Source: JAQBQZ01 sp964406475
GTDB taxonomy: Bacteria > Patescibacteriota > Minisyncoccia > Phycocordibacterales > CAIRYW01
DNA: 32,094 nt
Direction of reading: 5' to 3'
Assembly: GCA_964406475.1 (NCBI GenBank)
Contig: CAYORS010000011.1
Coordinates: forward strand, 1-32,094
Every line of letters begins with the position of its first letter. The first letter of the stretch is position 1. Made by a program: the position numbers and the translations under genes. This document shows, in pieces, positions 1-5,791 of the stretch. The notes beneath the pieces are model-generated. The model worked only from the letters and a program-made list of their open reading frames with translations. It made no database searches and was not told the origin of the DNA.

Positions 1-33
1 CCGTTATTCTTGGTTCGATTCCAAGCGGGGGCA
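1..33 (+). tRNA. tRNA, 3' end only (isotype not determinable)
   Basis: The T-stem CTTGG/CCAAG (9-13 and 21-25) encloses the loop TTCGATT. It is followed by the acceptor 3' strand CGGGGGC (26-32) and discriminator A33. The CCA end is not encoded, since CAC follows. The anticodon lies outside the window, so the amino acid cannot be read. A strong hairpin terminator follows directly. Confidence 0.85.
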
Positions 34-40
34 CACAACC

Positions 41-68
41 AAAAAGACTGGACTATTCCAGTCTTTTT
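41..68 (+). terminator. Intrinsic terminator of the left-edge tRNA
   Basis: A perfect 12-bp stem (41-52 with 57-68) closes a 4-base loop and ends in a run of five T. It lies 8 bases after the tRNA. Confidence 0.85.
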
Positions 69-80
69 GCGTAATGGGCC

Positions 81-170
81 GGTCGGAACCATGTTTTGTG
101 AGTACACAAAATAGGCGAGACGGGGTCGCGGAAATTTTTATTCAATGTAATCAAAATTATCTGTGACCAC
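81..170 (+). repeat. tRNA-associated repeat, module Y, degenerate copy 3
   Basis: The segment keeps the core GGGGTCG (122-128), then a GAAATTTT-like block, an ATCAAAATTATCTGTGACC-like right part, and an inner palindrome TTTTGTG/CACAAAA (94-100 and 105-111). The same order of blocks occurs at 635-722 (minus) and 4341-4427 (plus). It lies just downstream of a tRNA, as the other copies do. Its outer ends no longer match the adjacent tRNA clearly. No gene is visible between 69 and 240. Confidence 0.5.
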
Positions 171-240
171 AATTCAAAAAAACAATGAGATAAGGTAGCA
201 TAAAATTTCAGCAAAAATTTATGTGTGTTAATATATACCT

Positions 241-486
241 ATGAAAAAATACTTTTTTGGATTTGTAGTTGTGGTTGCTTTTTTTGTCACTTCTTTTCTT
301 GTTCTAAAAAAAGAAAAGCCACATTTTTGCAGAGAGTACTCTTTGTATAGTTATGGATATGGAATGGCAAATGAAGTAGACAAAGAAAAGCTATACAGGG
401 AGATATACAACTCTTGTTTAGATCGATATTTTAAAATACGGACAAGAGACACTGTAGATATGTTTTTCTCTTTCTTACAGAGATAA
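241..486 (+). CDS. Small membrane-anchored protein of unknown function
   Basis: The protein has 81 residues. It begins MKKYFFGF, followed by one hydrophobic helix at about residues 4-22, then a charged, Tyr-rich tail with two cysteines. This suggests a single-pass inner-membrane or secreted protein with its tail outside. I do not recognise a family. A -10-like TAATAT (229-234) sits 6 bases before the ATG, the leaderless spacing seen at many genes here. No Shine-Dalgarno is visible. The gene is isolated between a tRNA and the repeat region and could be lineage-specific. Moderate confidence that it is expressed, because the start context and membrane helix fit. Confidence 0.55.
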   Translation: MKKYFFGFVVVVAFFVTSFLVLKKEKPHFCREYSLYSYGYGMANEVDKEKLYREIYNSCLDRYFKIRTRDTVDMFFSFLQR

Positions 487-507
487 GGTTAATGTATTTG
501 GTGGAGA

Positions 508-630
508 ATACAGAAATCTCTCGGCTTACAGCCGCAGTACACTTTTTAGCTAAAATTTTCTTGAAATCAATTTAGGCTCAAAAGGTTTTCGAGTCCTGTA
601 CGCAAGTGCTCCGCACTTGCTAGCGCCCAC
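508..630 (-). repeat. tRNA-Val-associated palindromic repeat, module X (copy 1)
   Basis: Read on the minus strand, this has four parts in order. First, GTGGGCG (630-624), the inverse of the tRNA-Val acceptor end. Second, a 23-base palindromic insert (623-601; stem GCAAGTGC/GCACTTGC). Third, a 13-base exact inverse of the tRNA-Val T-arm (600-588). Fourth, a variable part, then a 23-base core (540-518) identical to 4303-4325, holding hairpin CGGCT-GTA-AGCCG. It ends in CTGTAT, again tRNA-Val-like. No coding potential is seen in 487-778. Confidence 0.8.
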
Positions 631-634
631 AAAA

Positions 635-722
635 ATACAAGACTCGGTCATAGATAATTTTATGCTGAAAATTTCTGCGACCCCGACTCACTCACCCTTG
701 TTCGCTGCGTCTTTCGAGTCCT
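635..722 (-). repeat. tRNA-Val-associated repeat, module Y (copy 1)
   Basis: On the minus strand it opens with AGGACTCGAAAGAC, has the core AGTCGGGGTCG, an AAATTTT/AAAATT inverted pair, and closes with TGACCGAGTCTTGTAT. The last 12 bases (646-635) match tRNA-Val T-arm bases 796-785 at 11 of 12 positions, in direct orientation. The ends are inverted relative to each other, so the module could form one long imperfect stem. It is related to 4341-4427 and 81-170. Confidence 0.8.
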
Positions 723-728
723 TTGCAA

Positions 729-781
729 CCACAGAAATTAAAAAACCAGCCAAAATCAGGCTGGTTTTTTAATTTCTGTGG
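729..781 (-). terminator. Long hairpin terminator of tRNA-Val
   Basis: A perfect 23-bp stem (729-751 with 759-781) closes a 7-base loop and contains a T6 run on either strand. The stem includes the tRNA discriminator base and the last two acceptor bases, so hairpin and tRNA acceptor compete for the same bases. It could terminate in both directions. Confidence 0.85.
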
Positions 782-851
782 GCGATACAGGACTCGAACC
801 TGTGACCTTTTCAGTGTAAATGAATTGCTCTACCAACTGAGCTAATCGCCC
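779..851 (-). tRNA. tRNA-Val(TAC)
   Basis: The acceptor GGGCGAT/ATCGCCC, D-stem GCTC/GAGC, anticodon loop TTTACAC and T-arm ACAGG-TTCGAGT-CCTGT all fold normally, with discriminator A. The anticodon TAC reads GTA and other Val codons. The anticodon stem has one A-A mismatch at its base. CCA is not encoded. Promoter -35 TTGATA and -10 TATGAT lie upstream on the minus strand. Confidence 0.95.
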
Positions 852-860
852 GATTCCATA

Positions 861-888
861 ATCATAGCTATTTTTAGAAATTTATCAA
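861..888 (-). promoter_or_regulatory. Promoter of tRNA-Val
   Basis: On the minus strand, TTGATA (888-883), a 16-base spacer and TATGAT (866-861) lie upstream of the tRNA, whose first base is 10 positions past the -10 box. The 5' leader would therefore be at most a few bases. Confidence 0.6.
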
Positions 889-906
889 TAGTGATACAAT
901 GTTTGC

Positions 907-1836
907 ATGATTACCACAGCAATTATTACTATATTGGGTTTGGCGTTGTTTGAGATTATTTCAAGCGCAGACAATGCAATTGTTAATGCAGAAGTCTTGA
1001 GAACTATGTCTCACAAGGCTCGCAAATGGTTTCTTTTTTGGGGTATTATCTTCGCGGTTTTTGTGATCAGGGGATTATTGCCTTGGATGATTATCTGGGC
1101 AACCAATCCGTCTCTTGGATTTTTTGGTGCGCTTACTGCCACCTTCTCTAATGATCCGTCTATTGCAGAGTCGATACATAAATCTGCTCCTATTCTGATG
1201 GCGGGGGGAGGAATATTCTTGGTGTTCTTGTTTTTCCACTGGCTTTTTCTCGAGAAAAAAACATATGGTTTGATTGGAGAAGAATTTTTTCATAGACAAG
1301 GGGTTTGGTTTTTTGCTGTTGTGTCTACCATACTTTCTGTTGTGGTCTGGTCTGCTTTGAAGATGGATCCAATGATGGCTTTTGGTGCTGTGATTGGATC
1401 TACTGCTTTTTTTATTACACACGGATTTAAAGAAAATGCCGAACAAGCCGAAAAAGACCTTGTCTCCGGTGCCACAAAAAAATCGGACATCAGCAAGATT
1501 CTTTATCTTGAAGTGATTGATGCGACCTTCTCGATTGATGGTGTATTGGGTGCTTTTGCATTCACGCTCTCTGTGCCACTTATTTTGATTGGTAATGGAA
1601 TCGGTGCTGTTATATTGAGACAACTTACCGTATCAAATGTGGAGACTGTAAAAAAATATGTTTTTTTGAAAAACGGTGCAATGTACTCAATTTTCTTTTT
1701 GGGTCTTATTATGTTGCTACATGCATTTCATATTGATGTTCCTGAGTGGGTGTCGCCAATTATTACTTTTTCTGTTGTTGGATACTTCTTTCTTAAATCT
1801 CATTATCATATCATCCGTAATCAAGATACTAACTAA
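907..1836 (+). CDS. DUF475 / TerC-superfamily integral membrane protein
   Basis: This 309-residue polytopic membrane protein has about eight hydrophobic segments. The sequence shows the paired acidic motifs typical of the TerC/DUF475 group: SADNA with Asp22 in the first helix, and EVIDATFSIDG (Glu202, Asp205, Asp211) in the second half. Such acidic residues inside membrane helices suggest metal-ion handling. Members of the wider family are linked to tellurite resistance and manganese export, but this subfamily is uncharacterised. Length fits the family. A -10-like TACAAT (895-900) lies 6 bases before the ATG and no Shine-Dalgarno is seen, so a leaderless mRNA is likely. The pseudouridine synthase begins 2 bases after its stop, so the two probably share a transcript. 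Confidence 0.85.
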   Translation: MITTAIITILGLALFEIISSADNAIVNAEVLRTMSHKARKWFLFWGIIFAVFVIRGLLPWMIIWATNPSLGFFGALTATFSNDPSIAESIHKSAPILMAGGGIFLVFLFFHWLFLEKKTYGLIGEEFFHRQGVWFFAVVSTILSVVVWSALKMDPMMAFGAVIGSTAFFITHGFKENAEQAEKDLVSGATKKSDISKILYLEVIDATFSIDGVLGAFAFTLSVPLILIGNGIGAVILRQLTVSNVETVKKYVFLKNGAMYSIFFLGLIMLLHAFHIDVPEWVSPIITFSVVGYFFLKSHYHIIRNQDTN

Positions 1837-1838
1837 CT

Positions 1839-2573
1839 GTGAATATTCCTATTTTATTTGAAAACACCTTTTTTCTTGCTATTAATAAACCAGTAGGAGT
1901 TGCTGTTCATGGTGATGGTAAGAGTGCTGAGTATACTATTTCTGATTGGGTACTCGAACACTACCCAGACACAGCTTCTTTTGGTGAACACATAAAGACA
2001 GATAGTGGTTTAGAAATCAAAAGATATGGGATCGTTCACAGGCTCGACAAATACACATCAGGGGTATTGCTTATTGCAAAAACTGCAGAGGGTTTTGGAT
2101 ATCTCAAAAAACAGTTCAAAAATCGCAAAATAAAAAAAACATATTTTGCTTTTGTAAAAGGTGATGTAAGAAGTCAGAGGGGAATCATCAGTAAACCCAT
2201 TGGACGTAGTAAAGATGATGTGCGCAAATGGGCCACAGCACCAAAAGCTCGTGGTGAAATGCGAGAAGCAACAACACGGTTCAAGGTGGTTAAAAACGTA
2301 TCAGGTGTTTCTTTGCTCGAGGTATGGCCTCTTACAGGGCGTACTCATCAGATCAGGGTGCATATGAATTCGGTGGGGCATCCCGTGCTTTCTGATCCTT
2401 TGTATGGCAATAAAAGTGGGGACAGTTTTGGTTTTGAAAGGCTTGCTTTGCATGCCTTTCGTCTTGTATTTGAAGATAAATCAGGTGCTCCAATAGAGAT
2501 TTTTGCTCCATTTCCCGATGATTTTAAGGAAGCTTTTAAACAAATTGGTGTCAATGAGGCTTTGTTTTTATAA
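1839..2573 (+). CDS. RluA-family pseudouridine synthase
   Basis: This enzyme isomerises specific uridines in rRNA or tRNA to pseudouridine. The 244-residue protein opens with the family pattern INKPVGVAVHG and carries the catalytic motif HRLDKYTSG, with Asp70 as the nucleophile expected for the family. A later block, LTGRTHQIRVHM, is the conserved C-terminal RluA signature. There is no S4 domain, so it resembles the short RluA/RluC-like catalytic core; the exact target uridine cannot be told. It starts with GTG at 1839, two bases after the upstream stop, which suggests translational coupling. L19 follows after 76 bases. Confidence 0.9.
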   Translation: MNIPILFENTFFLAINKPVGVAVHGDGKSAEYTISDWVLEHYPDTASFGEHIKTDSGLEIKRYGIVHRLDKYTSGVLLIAKTAEGFGYLKKQFKNRKIKKTYFAFVKGDVRSQRGIISKPIGRSKDDVRKWATAPKARGEMREATTRFKVVKNVSGVSLLEVWPLTGRTHQIRVHMNSVGHPVLSDPLYGNKSGDSFGFERLALHAFRLVFEDKSGAPIEIFAPFPDDFKEAFKQIGVNEALFL

Positions 2574-2649
2574 TGTAAGGTCAATATAAAAGCATTGCAT
2601 TTAGTTTGTATTTGTGATAAAGTCACATAATCATATTAATTAGATTCCA

Positions 2650-3042
2650 ATGAAAGCAACAGCTAAAACATCAAACGTAAATATCGAAGAAAGAAAAGCA
2701 CAAGACATCCGCCCTGGTGATGTGGTAAAAGTCCACCAAAAAATTCAAGAAAAAGGCAAAACTCGTATTCAGATTTTTGAAGGAATGGTTCTTGCACGTA
2801 AGCATGGAACAGAAGCTGGAGGTACTCTGACTGTGCGACGTGTATCAAATGGATATGGTGTTGAAAAAATCTTTCCCCTCTATTCACCACTTATCGATAA
2901 GGTGGAAGTTGTTCGACGAGCAAAAGTGAGACGAGCGAAGCTTTATTATGTACGAAGTAAAGCACAAAAAGAGCTTTCAAAGCGTATGAAAGCAGAGATG
3001 ATGAGAAAAGATACAGAACAAGAAGAGGTCACTAAAGAATAA
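2650..3042 (+). CDS. rplS: 50S ribosomal protein L19
   Basis: This is bL19 of the large subunit, near the interface with the small subunit. The sequence has the family landmarks: RPGDVVKVHQK near the N-terminus, IQIFEGMVLARK, the GTLTVRRVSNGYGVEKIFPLYSP block, and VRRAKVRRAKLYYVR. It has 130 residues, slightly longer than usual (about 115) because of an acidic C-terminal tail. The usual neighbours trmD and rimM are absent. The terminator stem begins in the stop codon. An AT-rich upstream stretch (2610-2640) probably holds the promoter but no box is clear enough to name. Confidence 0.97.
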   Translation: MKATAKTSNVNIEERKAQDIRPGDVVKVHQKIQEKGKTRIQIFEGMVLARKHGTEAGGTLTVRRVSNGYGVEKIFPLYSPLIDKVEVVRRAKVRRAKLYYVRSKAQKELSKRMKAEMMRKDTEQEEVTKE

Positions 3043-3077
3043 AAATTAAAACTCCCCAAAAGGGAGTTTTAATTTTT
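3041..3077. terminator. Shared bidirectional terminator between L19 and the Na/Pi-transporter gene
   Basis: AAAAATTAAAACTCCC pairs with GGGAGTTTTAATTTTT around loop CAAAA. T-runs follow on both strands, so it can end both convergent transcripts. The L19 stop overlaps the left arm and the minus-strand stop (3071-3069) lies in the right arm. Confidence 0.85.
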
Positions 3078-4004
3078 GTAGAGAATTTTTGTTGCTTTGT
3101 CAGTAATAAAGACAAAGTAATTAAAAAATACAAGACAAAGTATGGCACATACCATATTGAAAATAAAATGCGCATTGACGACTTGTTGGATCTCATTATC
3201 ACTTATGAGATGAAGAAGTTTGACGAATGGATTAATGAGGGGGGTGAATATGACAACACCGAGAAGGTTGAAGATGACGTGTGAGACCGCAACCTTCTTT
3301 GCCTCAAAGCTTGCGCTTGTACTTGCGATCACTGCGGTAAGGGGGGATCCAATACTTGAGCCGATCAAAAATCCTATTGCAACAGGAAGTCCAATGAATC
3401 CACCTGAAACAAGTACCAATGTAAGTCCTGTAAATACGGAACTCGACTGTAAAATTGTTGTAATAATAATACCAAAGACTATTGCTCTATAAGGACTATT
3501 GATTGATGTAAGAAGGTTCTGCAAATCAGAATTATCTTTGAGTGGGGTTACAATAAAAGAAATAATAAAAAGAGTAAGAAATATAATACCAAAATAAAAA
3601 ATAGCTTTGCCGTATCGTCTAAAACGTGAATGGGTGTGTGAAAGAATAAATCCAACAATAACAATAATGGGGGCAATGTATGTCATATTGAGGGCAATGA
3701 GTTGTGCTGTGATGGTTGTCCCAATGTTTGCACCAATCACAACGCTTATTGCATTGTATGTTGCAAGGACACCTGCATTGACGAGCCCTACAAGAATGAC
3801 TGATGTTGCTGTTGATGATTGAACTAGTCCTGTGACAAGAGCCCCACTAAAAGCCCCTTTGACAGGCTTGTCTGTAAATTTGTGTAACAAACTTTTAAGC
3901 CTTTCACCTGCAAGTTTTTGTATGTGATGGCTAAATTTTTGAATTGCAAAAAGAAAAACAATAACGAGAGATAGTACTGTTGTTATGGTTGTTGTGATAT
4001 CCAT
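3069..4004 (-). CDS. Na+/phosphate cotransporter family protein (NptA-like core)
   Basis: The 311-residue membrane protein has two homologous halves, each with a QSS motif: LVQSSTATS (Gln62-Ser64) followed by GANIGTTITA, and ILQSSSVFTG followed by GSSIGSPLTA. This inverted-repeat arrangement is the hallmark of the Na/Pi-cotransporter (PF02690-type) core, which moves phosphate with sodium. It has about eight membrane helices. The cytoplasmic PhoU-like tail found in many longer bacterial homologues is missing. A -10-like TAGAAT (4018-4013) lies 8 bases before the ATG, and the sequence ATACCT directly precedes the start, as at thyA and the 81-residue gene. Its actual substrate here is inferred only from family. 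Confidence 0.85.
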   Translation of the reverse strand: MDITTTITTVLSLVIVFLFAIQKFSHHIQKLAGERLKSLLHKFTDKPVKGAFSGALVTGLVQSSTATSVILVGLVNAGVLATYNAISVVIGANIGTTITAQLIALNMTYIAPIIVIVGFILSHTHSRFRRYGKAIFYFGIIFLTLFIISFIVTPLKDNSDLQNLLTSINSPYRAIVFGIIITTILQSSSVFTGLTLVLVSGGFIGLPVAIGFLIGSSIGSPLTAVIASTSASFEAKKVAVSHVIFNLLGVVIFTPLINPFVKLLHLISDNEIQQVVNAHFIFNMVCAILCLVFFNYFVFITDKATKILYKN

Positions 4005-4062
4005 AGGTATATATTCTATCAGAAAAAAACAAAAAAGTTGAAATTATTTGAATTTTTAGTAC

Positions 4063-4068
4063 TATGAT
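4063..4068 (+). promoter_or_regulatory. -10 box of tRNA-Leu
   Basis: TATGAT lies 7 bases before the first base of the mature tRNA, which is where transcription would be expected to begin. A TTGAAA (4038-4043) could be the -35 box but the 19-base spacer is long. Confidence 0.5.
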
Positions 4069-4075
4069 GGGGTAT

Positions 4076-4159
4076 GCGCGGGTGGCGAAATTGGTAGACG
4101 CACTACCTTGAGGTGGTAGCGCCCGCAAGGGCATGGAAGTTCGAGTCTTCTCTCGCGCA
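4076..4159 (+). tRNA. tRNA-Leu(GAG)
   Basis: This is a class II tRNA with a long variable arm (CGCCCGCAAGGGCA region). The acceptor GCGCGGG pairs with CTCGCGC with one G-T pair, the anticodon stem is CTACC/GGTAG, and the loop TTGAGGT gives anticodon GAG. The T-arm is GGAAG-TTCGAGT-CTTCT and the discriminator is A4159. CCA is not encoded. A 25-bp hairpin begins inside the acceptor strand. Confidence 0.95.
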
Positions 4160-4210
4160 CAAATACAAAAAGCAGTCCTTATTCGGGACTGCTTTTTGTA
4201 TTTGTGCGCG
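4154..4210 (+). terminator. Long hairpin terminator fused to the tRNA-Leu acceptor end
   Basis: A perfect 25-bp stem (4154-4178 with 4186-4210) closes a 7-base loop. The inner part, AAAAAGCAGTCC with GGACTGCTTTTT, is a normal intrinsic terminator. The outer part includes acceptor bases CGCGC and the discriminator, so the right arm carries an inverse copy of the tRNA end. Confidence 0.85.
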
Positions 4211-4335
4211 AAGCAAGCGCTAAACGCGCTTGTGGGAGAAGACTCGAAAAGGTTCTCTTATATTTTTGAGGATGTGCCCTCATCCGAAAAAATAGGGAAT
4301 CTGTACTGCGGCTGTAAGCCGAGAGTTCTTCTCTC
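4204..4335 (+). repeat. tRNA-Leu-associated palindromic repeat, module X (copy 2)
   Basis: In order: GTGCGCG (4204-4210), inverse of the tRNA-Leu acceptor end; a 25-base palindromic insert (4211-4235, stem CAAGCGC/GCGCTTG); a 13-base exact inverse of the tRNA-Leu T-arm (4236-4248); a variable part with hairpin GGATG/CATCC; and the 23-base core (4303-4325) identical to the minus-strand copy at 518-540. It ends CTTCTCTC, again matching tRNA-Leu. No protein-coding gene is seen in 4160-4538. Confidence 0.8.
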
Positions 4336-4340
4336 ATATA

Positions 4341-4427
4341 GGACTCGAAAGACTGACTTCGCGAATACGGAAAAGTCGGGGTCGAGCAAAAATTCAGTGG
4401 AATTTTATGCGTGACCGAATCTTCTCT
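4341..4427 (+). repeat. tRNA-Leu-associated repeat, module Y (copy 2)
   Basis: Opens GGACTCGAAAGAC, core AGTCGGGGTCG, then inverted AAAATT/AATTTT blocks, and closes TGACCGAATCTTCTCT. The last 12 bases (4416-4427) match tRNA-Leu 4142-4153 at 11 of 12 positions in direct orientation. It has the same structure as 635-722, whose end matches tRNA-Val instead. Confidence 0.8.
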
Positions 4428-4516
4428 TATTTCATAATCCAAAAAAAGAATTTCCCAAAAAAACTTCTCATTTTAATAGGTATTTTTTTGTACTGGATAA
4501 TATTTACTTTTTTTGG

Positions 4517-4522
4517 TATAAA
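4517..4522 (+). promoter_or_regulatory. Possible -10 box of tRNA-His
   Basis: TATAAA lies 16 bases upstream of the tRNA. There is no convincing -35 box; the flanking DNA is T-rich. Weak call based on position. Confidence 0.35.
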
Positions 4523-4538
4523 GAAAGGGTTTAGACAT

Positions 4539-4613
4539 GGCGACCATAGTTTAGTGGTAAAACCCCGGTCTGTGGATCCGGAGTTATGGGTTCGATTCCC
4601 ATTGGTCGCCCCA
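4539..4613 (+). tRNA. tRNA-His(GTG), with encoded G-1 and CCA
   Basis: The anticodon stem CCGGT/TCCGG with loop CTGTGGA gives anticodon GTG. The T-arm is ATGGG-TTCGATT-CCCAT and the acceptor is GCGACCA/TGGTCGC. The extra base G4539 opposite C4610 is the histidine-specific G-1:C73 pair. CCA (4611-4613) is encoded, unlike in the other tRNAs here. No repeat module follows it. Confidence 0.95.
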
Positions 4614-4663
4614 ATAAAATTAAGACTAGTTTAGTAGGTAGAAGTGAGACATTAATTTTCTGA

Positions 4664-4669
4664 TATAAT
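4664..4669 (+). promoter_or_regulatory. -10 box giving a leaderless kinase mRNA
   Basis: A perfect TATAAT lies 6 bases before the ATG at 4676, so transcription should begin at or next to the start codon. Confidence 0.6.
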
Positions 4670-4675
4670 TTTTGT

Positions 4676-5188
4676 ATGACAAGTCAAAAACTTCTAATCC
4701 TTAGAGGTAACTCTGGGTCAGGTAAAAGTACTGTAGCAGAACACCTGCGTAAAATATTAAATGGAAAAGTTGCATTGATTGGGCAAGATACATTGCGCAG
4801 AACTATTTTGATGGAAAAAGATTCTCTGGAGAATAAAGATATTATTGGATTGCTTAGACAAACTGTCATTTATTGCTTAGATAAAGGTTATACGGTGATT
4901 GTTGAAGGCATACTCTCAAAACCTAAGTATAAAGAAGTTCTCGTTGAACTTATGGATTATGCTTCCTGCGAATCCTACGTCTTTTATTTGGATGTATCAA
5001 TTGAGGAAACAGTACGAAGGCATACTACAAAACCTATTGCTCCTGAGGTCACAGAAGAAAAACTAAGATCGTGGTATCAAGCAAAAAATTATCTTGATGT
5101 TCCAGGAGAAGTGATTATTGATGAAAACTCTACGTTAGAAAAAACCGTACTCACTATACAAAAAACTCTCAAAGGACTTAATCGGTAA
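4676..5188 (+). CDS. P-loop nucleotide-dependent kinase (AAA_33/zeta-like fold)
   Basis: The 170-residue protein begins with a Walker A loop, LRGNSGSGKST (Gly11-Thr19), followed by a short helix, a predicted Walker B-like strand YTVIVEGIL, and a lid region with RRHTTKP whose arginines would contact phosphates. This is the layout of small P-loop kinases such as zeta toxin and chloramphenicol phosphotransferase relatives. The substrate cannot be told. No antitoxin gene is adjacent, so a toxin-antitoxin role is not supported. TATAAT 6 bases before the ATG and no Shine-Dalgarno suggest a leaderless mRNA. The 3' end overlaps a tiny minus-strand ORF by 11 bases. Confidence 0.8.
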   Translation: MTSQKLLILRGNSGSGKSTVAEHLRKILNGKVALIGQDTLRRTILMEKDSLENKDIIGLLRQTVIYCLDKGYTVIVEGILSKPKYKEVLVELMDYASCESYVFYLDVSIEETVRRHTTKPIAPEVTEEKLRSWYQAKNYLDVPGEVIIDENSTLEKTVLTIQKTLKGLNR

Positions 5189-5279
5189 GACTAGTAATAT
5201 AATCTAACTTTTCGTTTAACTCATCTATAATCTTCTTGTCCATAAACATAACGTTAGTGAACTTGTAGCTGCCCCTCAC
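5178..5279 (-). CDS. Possible 33-codon ORF, in frame after the 5283 stop
   Basis: A GTG at 5279 opens MRGSYKFTNVMFMDKK and continues as a Lys/Glu/Leu-rich tail to a TAA at 5180-5178. It lies in the same frame as the upstream gene and is separated from its TAG by one ATT codon. It could be a short independent peptide, a recent nonsense truncation of a longer protein, or chance. It overlaps the kinase 3' end by 11 bases. Confidence 0.3.
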   Translation of the reverse strand: MRGSYKFTNVMFMDKKIIDELNEKLDYITSLTD

Positions 5280-5282
5280 AAT

Positions 5283-5702
5283 CTATTCAAAAATAACTGC
5301 TGGAAAATCTTCGTGCCAATTACCCGAAAGGAGATAGTAACTAAACACCCAGTTGCCCCCACTCCATGATATGTATCGTACAGAGAGATTGCCTTCTGGA
5401 CTGCGATCGATTGTCCCCCAAAAAAATATATATTGTGCACCACCACTTGATCCAAACTTCCACATTTCAGGAATTAGGTTTGGATGTGATTTCAAATATT
5501 CCCACGCAGAGGCGTTCAGTGTTTTGATTTCTTTTTGTTTGAAAAATTCAAACAGATCGTTACCTCGAATAGATCCTTGTATTTGTTCGGGATGTAAAAA
5601 CAGCTTCGTCTTTGCAGAGATCTCTGTATAGTCATCTAAAGAATAATTGTTGTTTTCGGCTATTGACCACAATTCGCCAAAAGGTTTAGGGGATGATTCC
5701 AT
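5283..5702 (-). CDS. Conserved-looking hypothetical protein, 139 residues
   Basis: I do not recognise a family. The protein is soluble, rich in Trp, Phe and Tyr, with no signal peptide or membrane helix. The middle has a helix-like part (LFEFFKQKEIKTLNASAWEYL), and the C-terminal half reads like beta strands with several Trp-Gly pairs (SWSGGNWVF, LLSGNWHEDF). TATAAT (5715-5710) lies 7 bases before the ATG, supporting this start and a leaderless mRNA. It is divergent from the sensor kinase. After its TAG the frame stays open for another 34 codons (5282-5178), so truncation is possible. Confidence 0.65.
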   Translation of the reverse strand: MESSPKPFGELWSIAENNNYSLDDYTEISAKTKLFLHPEQIQGSIRGNDLFEFFKQKEIKTLNASAWEYLKSHPNLIPEMWKFGSSGGAQYIFFWGTIDRSPEGNLSVRYISWSGGNWVFSYYLLSGNWHEDFPAVIFE

Positions 5703-5746
5703 AGGTATAATTATAGTGTGCTTTTTGGTATTAGCAATAATCTAGA

Positions 5747-5777
5747 TTGACCACATTCATTTTTTTGATGATATAAT
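5747..5777 (+). promoter_or_regulatory. Promoter of the sensor kinase gene
   Basis: TTGACC (5747-5752) and TATAAT (5772-5777) are separated by 19 bases. The box ends 2 bases before the ATG at 5780, so transcription begins beyond that codon and the ATG at 5792 is the likely start. Confidence 0.55.
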
Positions 5778-5791
5778 AGATGTGTTCTTAT

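Noticed and set aside
508..724. CRISPR array or integron attC sites as an explanation of the repeats
   Set aside because: There are no regularly spaced direct repeats with spacers, no cas or integrase gene, and no attC core GTTRRRY pair in the right places.
1075..1623. Minus-strand ORF of 182 codons within the DUF475 gene
   Set aside because: Basic, low-complexity translation opposite a well-supported membrane protein gene.
4133..4414. Plus-strand ORF of 93 codons across the tRNA-Leu 3' end and repeats, and its minus-strand partner at 4179-4442
   Set aside because: Both overlap the tRNA and palindromic repeats; the translations have no protein-like pattern.
4676..5188. Zeta-type toxin of a toxin-antitoxin pair
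   Set aside because: The fold fits, but no antitoxin-sized gene is adjacent and the substrate residues cannot be assigned.
5283..5285. Recoded TAG stop codon
   Set aside because: Only one in-frame example; no other gene in the window contains an internal TAG, and several end with TAG.
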